Shown here piece by piece: positions 1 through 8,219 of a stretch of DNA of 19,156 nt. The translations under genes and the position numbers were made by a program. This DNA comes from Tieghemiomyces parasiticus (lineage: Eukaryota > Kickxellomycota > Dimargaritomycetes > Dimargaritales > Dimargaritaceae): positions 1-19,156 of the forward strand of contig JANBPT010000919.1 in the NCBI GenBank assembly GCA_027575765.1. The letters are read 5' to 3'. Numbering within the stretch: position 1 is the stretch's first letter; every line of letters starts with the position of its first letter. The notes beneath the pieces are model-generated. The model was not told where the DNA came from, did not search any database, and saw only the letters and a list, made by a program, of their open reading frames with translations.

Positions 1-84
1 TGCCAGCTTGGCTCGGTTAACCTCGCCGCCGGGAATTCGGAGGCTGTGGCGGCGGTCACAGCTACGTCTGGCACGCCTGTCTAA
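1..84 (+). CDS. Possible C-terminal end of a gene cut by the window edge
   Basis: Frame 1 is open from the left edge to a TAA at 82-84. It encodes 27 residues rich in Ala, Val and Thr, ending ATSGTPV, and would be the C terminus of a protein starting outside the window. The stretch is clearly more GC-rich than the DNA that follows. The other two frames are less convincing: frame 2 is also open but gives an Arg-rich peptide typical of an out-of-frame reading, although it runs up to a donor-like GTAAGC at 89. A minus-strand reading is also open. No domain can be recognised in so short a piece, so the call rests on composition and the open frame only. Confidence 0.35.
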   Translation, partial: CQLGSVNLAAGNSEAVAAVTATSGTPV

Positions 85-591
85 ACGGTAAGCCTTGTCC
101 TGAGTATTAGGGCAAGGGGAAGGTAGGGCCGAGAGAGGGAGAGATGGGCAAGTTATCTATATATACCCTTTCGGCTTCATACATTCGCATTCCCTTCGCT
201 CTGTGGACTGTTCTTAAACCCTGCATTACCCCCATCCGCATTATCCCATACATCCTAAACGACTAAACCGCCTTCCCCATTAGGCTTGTATTGCTTCCCC
301 TCCCTCATCCCACCCCTCTTCATCACACTGCTACATGAAGCAGTTATTGGACTTAGTCTATTCGCTGTATGATATTCGTGGCTGGTGACCGATTAGATGT
401 CAGGGGCCTTATCTGCCGAGTAATAAGTAACGATCTTATACATAAGATCAGCTAAGCATCTGAGTTTATTATGGATGTACGAAATAGCAGTACGAATGGT
501 CCTTAATAGCGAAGAGGTGAGCCATCACAAGCGCCAGGTGACGGTGAAGGACGTGGGAATAATGGAGGTAGTGAAGAAGGGTTGACACTAC
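85..591. other. Intergenic, with an orphan TATA element
   Basis: I see no supportable gene here. A strong TATA-like element (CTATATATA) lies at about 157-165, followed on the plus strand by pyrimidine-rich DNA that resembles a fungal core promoter and leader. The first ATG after it (335) opens only 17 codons, so there is no convincing product. The left part of this stretch would also hold the 3' end of the first array gene if its alternative splice site were used. Confidence 0.4.
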
Positions 592-765
592 TTACAGGTT
601 AACGAGGGTAGGGTCTCCTCGGCACGACCTGGCGCCCATGGGACAGAACATTTTAGGGCAAGGCTTTCCTCCGCACCTGGGATCCACGATAAACCTGGAG
701 GGTTGGGCAAGAACGCCGGCAACGAGGATCGTGGCGGCAAGGATGAGAGCGGCAGAAAGTTTCAT
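592..765 (-). CDS. Small secreted four-cysteine protein, array member 1
   Basis: The product is 57 residues. Residues 1-20 form a signal peptide: MK, a run of Ala/Leu/Ile/Val, and the cleavage-like end GVLA before QPS. The mature chain of about 37 residues has cysteines at 31, 36, 41 and 48 (C-x4-C-x4-C-x6-C) and is basic. It shares the X-Pro start, the C-x4-C step (CPKMFC) and an Asp soon after the last Cys with the four similar genes to its right, but its first loop is five residues shorter. I chose ATG 763-765 because the hydrophobic leader starts there; the frame stays open upstream for 126 codons without sensible sequence. The stop TAA lies inside a perfect donor GTAAGT, so a spliced, longer C terminus is possible. 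Function is unknown; export from the cell is inferred from the leader. Confidence 0.62.
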   Translation of the reverse strand: MKLSAALILAATILVAGVLAQPSRFIVDPRCGGKPCPKMFCPMGARSCRGDPTLVNL

Positions 766-846
766 GGCGGATAATCGAGATGGGAAGTAGCAGAGAGATC
801 GTAGAGATACTCGTGTATTGTTAACTGTGTAGTTGTGGACGGGGGT

Positions 847-854
847 GTTTATAG
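847..854 (-). promoter_or_regulatory. TATA box of array member 1
   Basis: The minus strand reads CTATAAAC, 82 bases upstream of the ATG at 765. The bases between it and the ATG are suited to a short leader. A second TATA-like site (minus strand CTTATATACG) lies further upstream at about 928-937. Confidence 0.5.
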
Positions 855-2434
855 GTAGTATGTGGAGGGTAGGGGGGGGGGAAGCGCAGTAAGGAATTGA
901 GGATATTGTAAGCTGACGAAATGGTGCGTATATAAGGTATAAGTCCTGAGACGAAGCGGGCCACGCAAGGTTATATAAACGAATTAGGGGAAGATGGCCC
1001 GTCTCAGACTCCATGCATAGAAAACATGACTGTACTGAGGAACGGAATGAGCGAAGGATACACGACAGAGAGGGTTGAGCCGGGTGAAAGCGAGATCCAA
1101 CCAAATTGGGATGCACCAACCAAGAAGGCGAAATGGGCGTCATTCCGCGCCTTTTAATCTGGATTAGGCACTTTCGCTTGTGTGAATGAGGTGAGTCGGC
1201 GGGCGTTGGGAAGGGGGATTGGCCACCAAAGCAAGGCTCTGTCCTGAAAGGGGAGGTTGGCCTTAGGATCTATTCCGACGAATGGTAATTCAGCGGACGC
1301 ATGCGCTCGTTAGCCAACCGGCTGATCATGGATTCACCATCAAGCCTGAGGTGGAGTTGCAAATACGTACACCTCCCCTCCTAATCCCTCCGATCTCCCA
1401 AGTATAAGCTTGGGCAATATCCTGCCTTCATAGGCTTCTTTGCACCAGAATGCGAATGAATAATGGATCAGTTTCTCCCTCCCTTTGGAGAAGACTCCGC
1501 TTTTATTGACCAACGACATCCGTTAAATATATGGCCAACTGGTCCTTGTTGATCACCCGTATTTCCCTCTTTTTCTCTTTTGGCCATATACAGCTGACCA
1601 GTTCCCTGGTAGACCCTTTATTATATAAGCCGAGTTGACTTAAATAAAGTGTTGTACAGGCAGTAAATGCGACACCACCACTTCTCCAGCTATTGCTATG
1701 GACAGGGAGGTGGAAAGCCTCCCTCCCCCGGTGATCTTCTGGCTCAAAAATTGTGACAAATCATAGCGCCTGTACATCAGGCAAGGATTGACCATGCCTG
1801 CGGAGGTTACAGCATTGGCTGGTGAGGGTGGAGGGTGAGGGCAATGGAAAGGCCAACAGGGAAGTAGAGCAAAAGGAGAACTACCATCTGCAATTAATAT
1901 TATATAATCATCTGGCATCGAGAGTATTGAACCCATCGGATGGTCTTGGCCACGACGGAAGGGGGCGCAATCGTTCACTGCTTGCTCGTTTTTTTCCCCC
2001 GAAATTACGCGGAGTATTATGTTTTTCTTGGACGCTGATGCATAGATACACTATCGGGAATTACTAACTTGTTAAGATGAGGCCCTAATTGAGCTGGGCA
2101 TTTCCCACGAAGATTGGATATTGGACCTACAGCTGTCGGTGTGGCGCTTTACCGCATGCTTATGGCTGCTGTAAAGTGTCCCAACTAGCCACTGTTCCAC
2201 TTTGGGGACCTTCACCAATAGTAAAACTAAACCTTAGGATCTCTACGGCCTAAGATTTCCCTAAATCCATACAATGTAGTATTTGGATCTTTTATTTTAC
2301 CCACCAATCGAGCCTCCGATACTGCGTCAATACTGCTATTTATGAGCTTTAATCACCTGATAAATTGGTGGGGGTGCGATAAAGTGAAGTAACACATGAT
2401 ATTCTTAAATAAAGGGATGGGTGGACGAGATTCC
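855..2434. other. Intergenic stretch without a recognised gene
   Basis: Open frames on both strands at 1640-2067 overlap each other and lack signal peptides, domains or sensible composition. The first part holds a run of ten G's at about 872-881. No RNA gene or mobile-element end is visible. Confidence 0.5.
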
Positions 2435-2638
2435 CTAACCAGAGTGATCGATCACGCAAATGGCTGGGGTGGTACCATCAGTGCTGTTAGAGATGCAGGT
2501 AATGGGCCGACACAGGCCCTTGTGTTGCATTTCCAAGGTGCATTCAACAGCGTCATTGATCAGAGAGGCCACGGGACTGGCAACCGCAAAGCCCGTGGCG
2601 ATGAAAACGGTGAGGACGGCGACGAGGGCGAATTGCAT
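2435..2638 (-). CDS. Small secreted four-cysteine protein, array member 2
   Basis: The product is 67 residues. The leader (MQFALVAVLT onward, about 20 residues) ends AVA before SPVA, a normal signal-peptidase site. The mature chain of about 47 residues carries four cysteines spaced C-x9-C-x4-C-x12-C, and the tail after the last Cys is VIDHSG. The start codon sits in a CCACC-ATG context. The spacing of the first three cysteines is identical to members 3 and 4 and to the C-terminal half of member 5. The third loop contains ISNSTDG, so there is one N-glycosylation sequon (NST). A TATA-like element lies 68 bases upstream. No family is recognised; four cysteines would allow two disulphides, which suggests a stable extracellular peptide. 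Confidence 0.75.
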   Translation of the reverse strand: MQFALVAVLTVFIATGFAVASPVASLINDAVECTLEMQHKGLCRPITCISNSTDGTTPAICVIDHSG

Positions 2639-2705
2639 GGTGGATACGGCTGGAGCTTAAAAAATTGAGTGGCGGTGGTGGCACTTGAATGGGATCCTGG
2701 GTATA

Positions 2706-2714
2706 GTTTATAAG
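2706..2714 (-). promoter_or_regulatory. TATA box of array member 2
   Basis: The minus strand reads CTTATAAAC, 68 bases upstream of the start codon at 2638. A directly repeated ACCACCGGTAG element lies further upstream at 2738-2748 and 2817-2827. Confidence 0.55.
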
Positions 2715-2737
2715 AGGTGCTGTAGTGAGGTACTTAT

Positions 2738-2827
2738 ACCACCGGTAGCGAGCGGCTTCATTTTCCTTTTACTACCATAGCGAGAGGGAGATGGACCTGG
2801 GATTCCCTCAGACACCACCACCGGTAG
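2738..2827. repeat. Two copies of an 11-base element upstream of member 2
   Basis: ACCACCGGTAG occurs at 2738-2748 and again at 2817-2827, both upstream of the TATA box of array member 2. The core ACCGGT also occurs 82 bases upstream of member 5 (about 8205). It could be a binding site, or chance. Confidence 0.35.
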
Positions 2828-3876
2828 TAAGTTTCTACGGCGGACCAGAATAGAAGGATGGGTCTCCTACCAAGGCGGACTCATATGGTGCACATAGGCC
2901 CTGTGGCAGATCGGGACACCCACGATCGGCAGAGTAGATCTCTGCTCCTATTGGAAGTAGCTACAGAAGCTGGGAAGCCTCCGATCCATTCGTGATGGAC
3001 TAGGGCCTACTCGACTTTCCAAAGGTCATCCAATTTACACTGGAAATCAACAGAGTGCATCATAGCTAGTATAATCCATTTATACTAGGTGTAATGGAGG
3101 GTAAAGGGAAACAGGATATTCCTCAGACGTCGGATACCGTCAATATGCGCCGGGGTAGGCAAAGAGCGTTGACTATTTTCATTGAAGTACATTGAGTGAC
3201 AGCTGCCAAGCCACCACCATTATACTCTGATGACTATAAAACCGTTAAGATCAAGAGAAATGACGGCTAATAGCAATGGTATAGATTTACCTTTGGGCCC
3301 CTTCCCTATGTACCCCAGTGAAGTTGCTTTGCTCAGGTTATATTAATACCGGTTACCAACCCACCCGTGGTGGTAGTGGGTTACTAAAGGGCGATAACAC
3401 GATGCATTAACTGTAATTATAAGGTATTCTGTAAAATCGGCAAGTCGTTATATATGACTACTGACGCTGCCTTACCATGAACATCTTACCGCGCAACCAT
3501 TCCTAACGGGCATGTGATGATAGTATACACGGAACATGAAAAAAGTGAAAATACCGCGAAGGTAGACGAATACACGATACTATTAACTAGTTTGATAGCA
3601 AAACGACAGGTTGCTTCATAATGGGGTCTCCACGTATCCTCGCCTTGCGTTCGTCCCTTGTGCGATGGAGAGTTTTATTATCAAAACGAGGTATTTCTGA
3701 CTCTGCGGTAGGCTGTCATTACGGCCAATTGTCGTTTCTACCACACCATCATGGCTATTTTAAACCTTTGCTGTTAATATATAGCTTAGCCCTTCAATAG
3801 CAGTTTAATTTCAAGAGTTTAACAAAGCCGGAGGTAGATTGCTACGAGCATTCCATTCAGGGCACAATGAGCAAGG
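2828..3876. other. Intergenic stretch without a recognised gene
   Basis: I see no supportable coding region. A short imperfect hairpin is present: AACCCAC at 3358-3364 pairs with GTGGGTT at 3376-3382 around an 11-base loop. Confidence 0.5.
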
Positions 3877-4074
3877 TTAAACCACTTGGTCAAAGGCGCA
3901 CATGACGTTGGTGGTAGCGCCGTAGGGGGTGATCGGGCGGCAGTTGATAGGGGGACAGCCGCCCTTACCCATCAATGCTGCTGGACAAATGATGGCTTTA
4001 GTAAGCGGAAGGGGAATGGCGGCAACGGTGGTGGCGGCCACGGCGACAACGATAGCGGACATAATGAACTTCAT
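3877..4074 (-). CDS. Small secreted four-cysteine protein, array member 3
   Basis: The product is 65 residues. The leader runs from MKFIMSAIVV through an Ala/Val/Thr-rich core and ends TVAA before IPLPL. The mature chain of about 46 residues has cysteines at 30, 40, 45 and 59 (C-x9-C-x4-C-x13-C); the segment GGCPPINC is Gly/Pro-rich, and the tail AFDQVV follows the last Cys. The frame stays open upstream to 4188, but the added 38 residues are not leader-like and I chose the ATG at 4072-4074. The gene is distinctly more GC-rich than its flanks, as expected of real coding DNA here. It is one of the clearest members of the family. The role is unknown; secretion is inferred. Confidence 0.77.
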   Translation of the reverse strand: MKFIMSAIVVAVAATTVAAIPLPLTKAIICPAALMGKGGCPPINCRPITPYGATTNVMCAFDQVV

Positions 4075-4187
4075 GATGAATATATAATAAGGTGAATGGG
4101 GGAATATTAAGGCTGATTGAATGTAAAAGCAGGCGTTAAATGGTAAGAGGTTGAACTGGGTCAGAAAGAAGAGTACATGGTCAGACA

Positions 4188-4197
4188 CTTATATCTC
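4188..4197 (-). promoter_or_regulatory. Probable TATA box of array member 3
   Basis: The minus strand reads GAGATATAAG, 114 bases upstream of the chosen start codon. Another AT-rich stretch directly before the ATG is too close to act as a core promoter. Confidence 0.4.
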
Positions 4198-4779
4198 ATC
4201 AGATGCTCTGGCCATTATTCGGTTGGGCTAGTGAAGAAAAAAAAACATAAACAAAAAATCGAGAACAATAGCACACTGACATTGGTGCTGTCTTTCTCAC
4301 CACTGAACTCTCTGTAGGCTGGCGGAAGCTACGTCGGCCAGTTGCAACCCCGACAGGTTGATGAGTTGGTGACTTGTGGTAATTCGAACATGAACAGACT
4401 GACTTCTGAATTCGCATGGTAAATCCAACGCTTGGAACGAAAGCCTGAAGTAGCGGTGATTCCCATCGGTTCACAGTCAGCTTTTGGTAGCTCCCGACCG
4501 TAGCTTTCTTGCAAATTTTACTAAAACGAGGATACTTTGATGAGGGTGGGTGACGCTCGAAGGAAGCTGTGATGGAGTAAATCGCGACCTCCAGCAGCAG
4601 CAGTCACCCACCCACACCGATAGTCTATACCCACACTTGAGACGAATGTCCTGAACTAGGACACCATGTCAATTATACGAAAATTTGCTACGCATGATTT
4701 TCCCAGGTAGGACCAGCGTTCGTCAAGCTTAAATCGAGTTTAAGCTAGTCCAGCGTGTATTGAGGTATCCAATGCCACC

Positions 4780-4935
4780 CTAAGTAAGAGCGTCGTTGTC
4801 CACAACATTTCCAGTACCTTGGTTGGCCTTAGAGTGACACTGACGATATTCTGTCCCAGGTGACAGCCCCGGAGTGTGTAATGTCGGAGCGTCAACTAAA
4901 GCGGCAGAAGCAGGCACGACAGTATTTCTGGCCAT
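4780..4935 (-). CDS. Doubtful 51-residue protein, possibly a decayed array member
   Basis: An ATG at 4933-4935 opens 51 codons. The product starts MARNTVVPASAAL and has one cysteine, with a polar tail. The first residues have the Ala/Val/Thr flavour of the array leaders, but a Pro and charged residues break the hydrophobic core and the four-cysteine pattern is missing. Its position between members 3 and 4, same strand, and TATA-like elements 100-132 bases upstream (about 5035-5043 and 5057-5067) fit a paralogue that has lost its reading frame or diverged beyond recognition. The frame remains open upstream to 5043. It may equally be a chance open frame. Confidence 0.25.
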   Translation of the reverse strand: MARNTVVPASAALVDAPTLHTPGLSPGTEYRQCHSKANQGTGNVVDNDALT

Positions 4936-6030
4936 AACGGCGAAAAGAAGATCGTATAGGTGGGGGCTAGATGAGGTAGATAGAAACAGTAGTTGATAGT
5001 AGGGGGCTGGGAGACAAGGCGGCTCGAATTGAGAGTATATCATCGAGTATGGGTTCAGTATATATCGTAAGGCTTTACGTTTTCGATGGACCCCTCAGGA
5101 AACAAAGCTCCTCAGCTTAAGGCGGTGCTGATACGAAGAAAAATCGCGATGAGGGAATAAGGTTTAAATTATACCGAACTTGAAGGCCAGGGGTTGTCAG
5201 GCAACGCCGCTCCAAGGCTACATGGTGTGGAGGATGACATTACAGCCAATAAGGCGAAATGACCGCCGTGCTCAGAAGTAGTAGGTTATGGATAAGACCA
5301 GGTGCTTATAAGTCATGGTGGCTAATTTTAGGCGATGCTCGCTTATCTGGCTAGGAAATTTGAGATTTTGTACGGATGGTATCTCCCGCCCACCCGCACA
5401 CATGGTGTCTCTGTGCTCTTTCTCCCGTTTAGCGCTTTGAAATTTTAGGCGGACCACAAAGATGGCCGATTGCCATCCTTTTTTCACACGTACATTTAAG
5501 GATTTTGACGAACCTGGGCAGGCCAAAGTACATTCCCCTCAGGTTACCCTAGGCGGTTAGTGTGGATACCCACGGTACTGGGAGATGCACGAATTGCTAC
5601 AGTCATCGGAAGGGCCATAAGAGAAAAACGTGATCCTAGTATGGTAACCTTTGCCGGTGGTTGACATGACTTTTCCAGAAGTCGGTTTAAAAGACGGGTA
5701 GCTAGCAAGCTTGTGAGTGCATTTTAAAGGAAACGTTTACCGAGTGGGTTAGTGTTTAACTGATAACTTTTATCCGCATCGGTACTTTTGTCGATTATCC
5801 AGTATCTCGCACATAATATGGGTATTCGCTTTTAGGGCCTAGATGCCTGATAGAAAGAGAATACGACCACTTTATTGAAGGTTAAAGGAATGTAAACGGT
5901 TTCACCGGTATTAGGTAAATTACAACTGGAAATATAAGAGCGTGGACAGTACCAATCCTATAGTAAAGAAGGGACTGGGTGCGTTATGACTCATTGGTTG
6001 GCCTGAAACTAACCCGTTACTAAGGCGAAG
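4936..6030. other. Intergenic stretch without a recognised gene
   Basis: Apart from TATA-like elements at about 5035-5067, nothing is supportable. The minus-strand open frame at 5272-5526 is Lys/Arg/Ser-rich, without a leader or domain. Confidence 0.45.
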
Positions 6031-6219
6031 CTAGGGCTTAAGAATACCGGTGTCGCATGAGCTAAGGCCCGAGCCAATGGTGCTGCAAACAACGACGGGA
6101 CATCTGCCGATGTTACGCAGAGAGGACGGGCACATAACGAGCGACATGCCCGGAATGGGGAGCGGACTAGCGGATACACCGGCAGCGAAGAGGACGACGA
6201 CTAGGGTGGTGAGTTGCAT
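6031..6219 (-). CDS. Small secreted four-cysteine protein, array member 4
   Basis: The product is 62 residues. The leader (MQLTTLVVVL, then FAAGVSA) is short and typical, with cleavage expected before SPLPIP. The mature chain of about 44 residues has cysteines at 30, 40, 45 and 55 (C-x9-C-x4-C-x9-C), with RCPVVVC in the middle and the tail DTGILKP. The ATG at 6217-6219 has an ACC-ATG context and is the only sensible start. The first ten residues resemble members 2 and 5 (MQ plus aliphatics). The mature N terminus has three successive X-Pro pairs (SP, LP, IP), which member 3 partly shares (IP, LP). Function unknown; probably exported. Confidence 0.77.
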   Translation of the reverse strand: MQLTTLVVVLFAAGVSASPLPIPGMSLVMCPSSLRNIGRCPVVVCSTIGSGLSSCDTGILKP

Positions 6220-6338
6220 GGTGCTGCTCTTAAGTGAGGCTGCGGTAGAAGGCGGATAAGGTGGTGGGTTGGAAAATGCTAGGGCGGTGATGCGGGATTA
6301 GTATTATTGTTATTTTTGGGCAATCGCCTCGGCCGGTT

Positions 6339-6347
6339 CTTAAATAG
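6339..6347 (-). promoter_or_regulatory. Possible TATA box of array member 4
   Basis: The minus strand reads CTATTTAAG, 120 bases upstream of the ATG at 6219. It is a weaker match than the others in the array. Confidence 0.35.
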
Positions 6348-7823
6348 TTGGTTGGCAAGAGAATGGCACGTGTGCTGAGAGTAGCGCCTACACCCTAGAA
6401 CCTACTGCTAGGGGGTAGTAAAACTACTCCTCGTAAGCATCTGGTCCCTACAATGCCGTGTGGGTCTAGGGCCTTGTGGATAGCGTGGGTGTGGGACTGT
6501 AAACACGACCTGGGGTAAATTCGGTGAATGGTGTGCAAAAAAACTTTTAAACCATATACAAGCTAGGGGTTAGGAAACGAAGGATTTACTGGTCCAACAA
6601 CCTCTAGGACTGGACGGAGGGCCGGCGCTACTTGACTTTAACTAACACGCTACAGTCGCAGATCCCGACTAGTGTTGGGCGGAGTCGAATGGGAGATTCC
6701 GGAGACTGCTTGTAACTGAAATGGATCATTGGCTGTGTACGGGCATGTAGGTGCATATATATCAGCGGGGATTGGGGGGAGAAAGATCGGCCTGCCAGCC
6801 AACTCCATAAAGGGATAGAACCAGGACCTGGATGTGTCGAAATATTCCCCATTATTACGTACGTGAGGGGGGGGAGCACACCCCTTGAGCTTCATCCAGG
6901 ACAGTGGCTGTAGGCGCCAAACACAGGGACATAGTGTATTTGGCCCTATTTTTATAACTTGTACTCTCCCTCACAGATATCTCCCCCCTCCTCTTCATGT
7001 AACCTTAGGTAACGGGATTTCAGAGCATGTATCCCCCTGCACCATATTACGTAGTCCAGTTTCCCCATACCTCTTGCCGTGCCCCCGCCCCCTCCCCCTG
7101 CTTTCTACTTTCGTTCCTGCTAGATCCAGACTGCTGTTCGGGTGCGAAAGGATTTCCCCAATGTGAGGTGACCGATACGGCCCAAGGCGACTGAACTCAC
7201 GACGTGACCAAAAGTCCTAGGCTCTGACCTGAAACAGGTGAAAACGGTCAGGTCAGGCTTACGAACAGCCTCAGACTCCACTAGCAGTGTCACCCCGGGA
7301 GGTCTGGTATTCGTCTGTCCAAGGGCCAAGTAGGTCCGAATTGCGCCTATTATGACGGTAATTATTGCAACCTCTTCGCCCTGAAGGGAAAGTGCGGTCG
7401 GCTATGCTGAGCATAGATACCCCCTTACAACATGTCTTCGCATCGTAGACTGCTGTCTCAAGACTGTGGTCTAGATTTACGGAATCTGACCCTTAATGTA
7501 TTACGACATTGAGGCACTGTTGATACGATAGGATAGAGCCCCTGCTATACGGGGGTGGGTATATGGATCCCAGTAAACACATAAAACAAAATAACCATGT
7601 GTGGATATGGCCAAGCCCCTCTCTCACCCGGTCTTTGGTAAAGTATATGACAGAGTCGTTTATAAGGATAGGTTGGGATGGTAGTAAACCACAATAACTT
7701 GGCGAGAACAGGTGGAAAATGGTTGAAATGCCGAAGCTAAAGAGCGCCCAGGCGATTGTGGCATTATTGGTACGGTATCATTACGGCTCGATAGGTATCA
7801 TAGGGTAGCTAGCTGCCCTGTGT
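6348..7823. other. Intergenic stretch without a recognised gene
   Basis: Several open frames of 60-93 codons occur on both strands (6628-7329), but they overlap one another and have no leader, domain or consistent composition. G-runs lie at about 6775-6780 and 6867-6874. Nothing else is supportable. Confidence 0.5.
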
Positions 7824-8123
7824 TTAGAGGAGGGCCAGGATGCTAGCATCGGGCTTGCTGTCGGAGTCGAGGGGGATGGGGATACAGTTGGGGAAGTTGG
7901 TCGGGTAGCAGAGCTGACTGGCGCAGATGAACCGCTCGTTGCCAGGAAGATTGCACTTGTCCTTGGCGATGACGGCATTACAGCTGTTCTTGGTCAGACC
8001 CTCAGTGGCCGCGGTCCAGGAGCAGATGATGGGGGGCGTGTTGTCAGACATGCCAACGGGGCTAGCGACCACGGCGGTGGCGAGTATGGAGGCAAGGGCG
8101 GTCAGGGTGGCGAAGGACTGCAT
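7824..8123 (-). CDS. Secreted six-cysteine protein, array member 5 (largest)
   Basis: The product is 99 residues from the ATG at 8121-8123, which has a CACC-ATG context; the frame is open slightly further upstream only from a TTG. The leader (MQSFATLTAL through AVVA) should be cleaved before SPVG. The mature chain has cysteines at 34, 48, 57, 67, 72 and 80. The last four are spaced C-x9-C-x4-C-x7-C, the same layout as members 2-4, so the protein can be read as the common module plus an N-terminal extension with C-x13-C. After the last Cys the chain runs IPIPLD and then an acidic, Ser-containing tail ending ILALL. A TATA-like element lies 88 bases upstream. No family is recognised. It could resemble the ancestral form or be an expanded copy. 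Confidence 0.74.
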   Translation of the reverse strand: MQSFATLTALASILATAVVASPVGMSDNTPPIICSWTAATEGLTKNSCNAVIAKDKCNLPGNERFICASQLCYPTNFPNCIPIPLDSDSKPDASILALL

Positions 8124-8210
8124 GGTGACCAAGAGGATTGTGATGGGTACGCTATAAAGTTACAAACTTAGGTACAGTGTTTGGTGAACAGGGCCAGCTG
8201 ATATACCGGT

Positions 8211-8219
8211 GTATATATG
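8211..8219 (-). promoter_or_regulatory. TATA box of array member 5
   Basis: The minus strand reads CATATATAC, 88 bases upstream of the ATG at 8123, and directly abuts an ACCGGT core at about 8205. A closer CTTTATAGC lies only about 30 bases from the ATG. Confidence 0.5.

Noticed and set aside
335..388. Short plus-strand frame (MKQLLDLVYSLYDIRGW) after the TATA element near 160
   Set aside because: Seventeen codons without a secretion signal or a family match are not enough to support a gene.
766..1143. N-terminal extension of array member 1
   Set aside because: The 126 extra residues have no leader or domain, cross the TATA box, and would bury the signal peptide.
2396..2668. Plus-strand open frames overlapping the array genes (also at 3886-4095, 6050-6259 and 7927-8157)
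   Set aside because: They are antisense to the secreted protein genes, lack leaders and domains, and follow from the composition of the opposite strand.
4199..4514. Minus-strand open frames with several cysteines upstream of member 3
   Set aside because: No signal peptide, no C-x9-C-x4-C spacing, and two frames overlap each other.
6815..6860. Minus-strand peptide resembling a ribosome-skipping or retrotransposon NPGP motif (ISTHPGP)
   Set aside because: The key Asn is His, and there is no coding context on either side.
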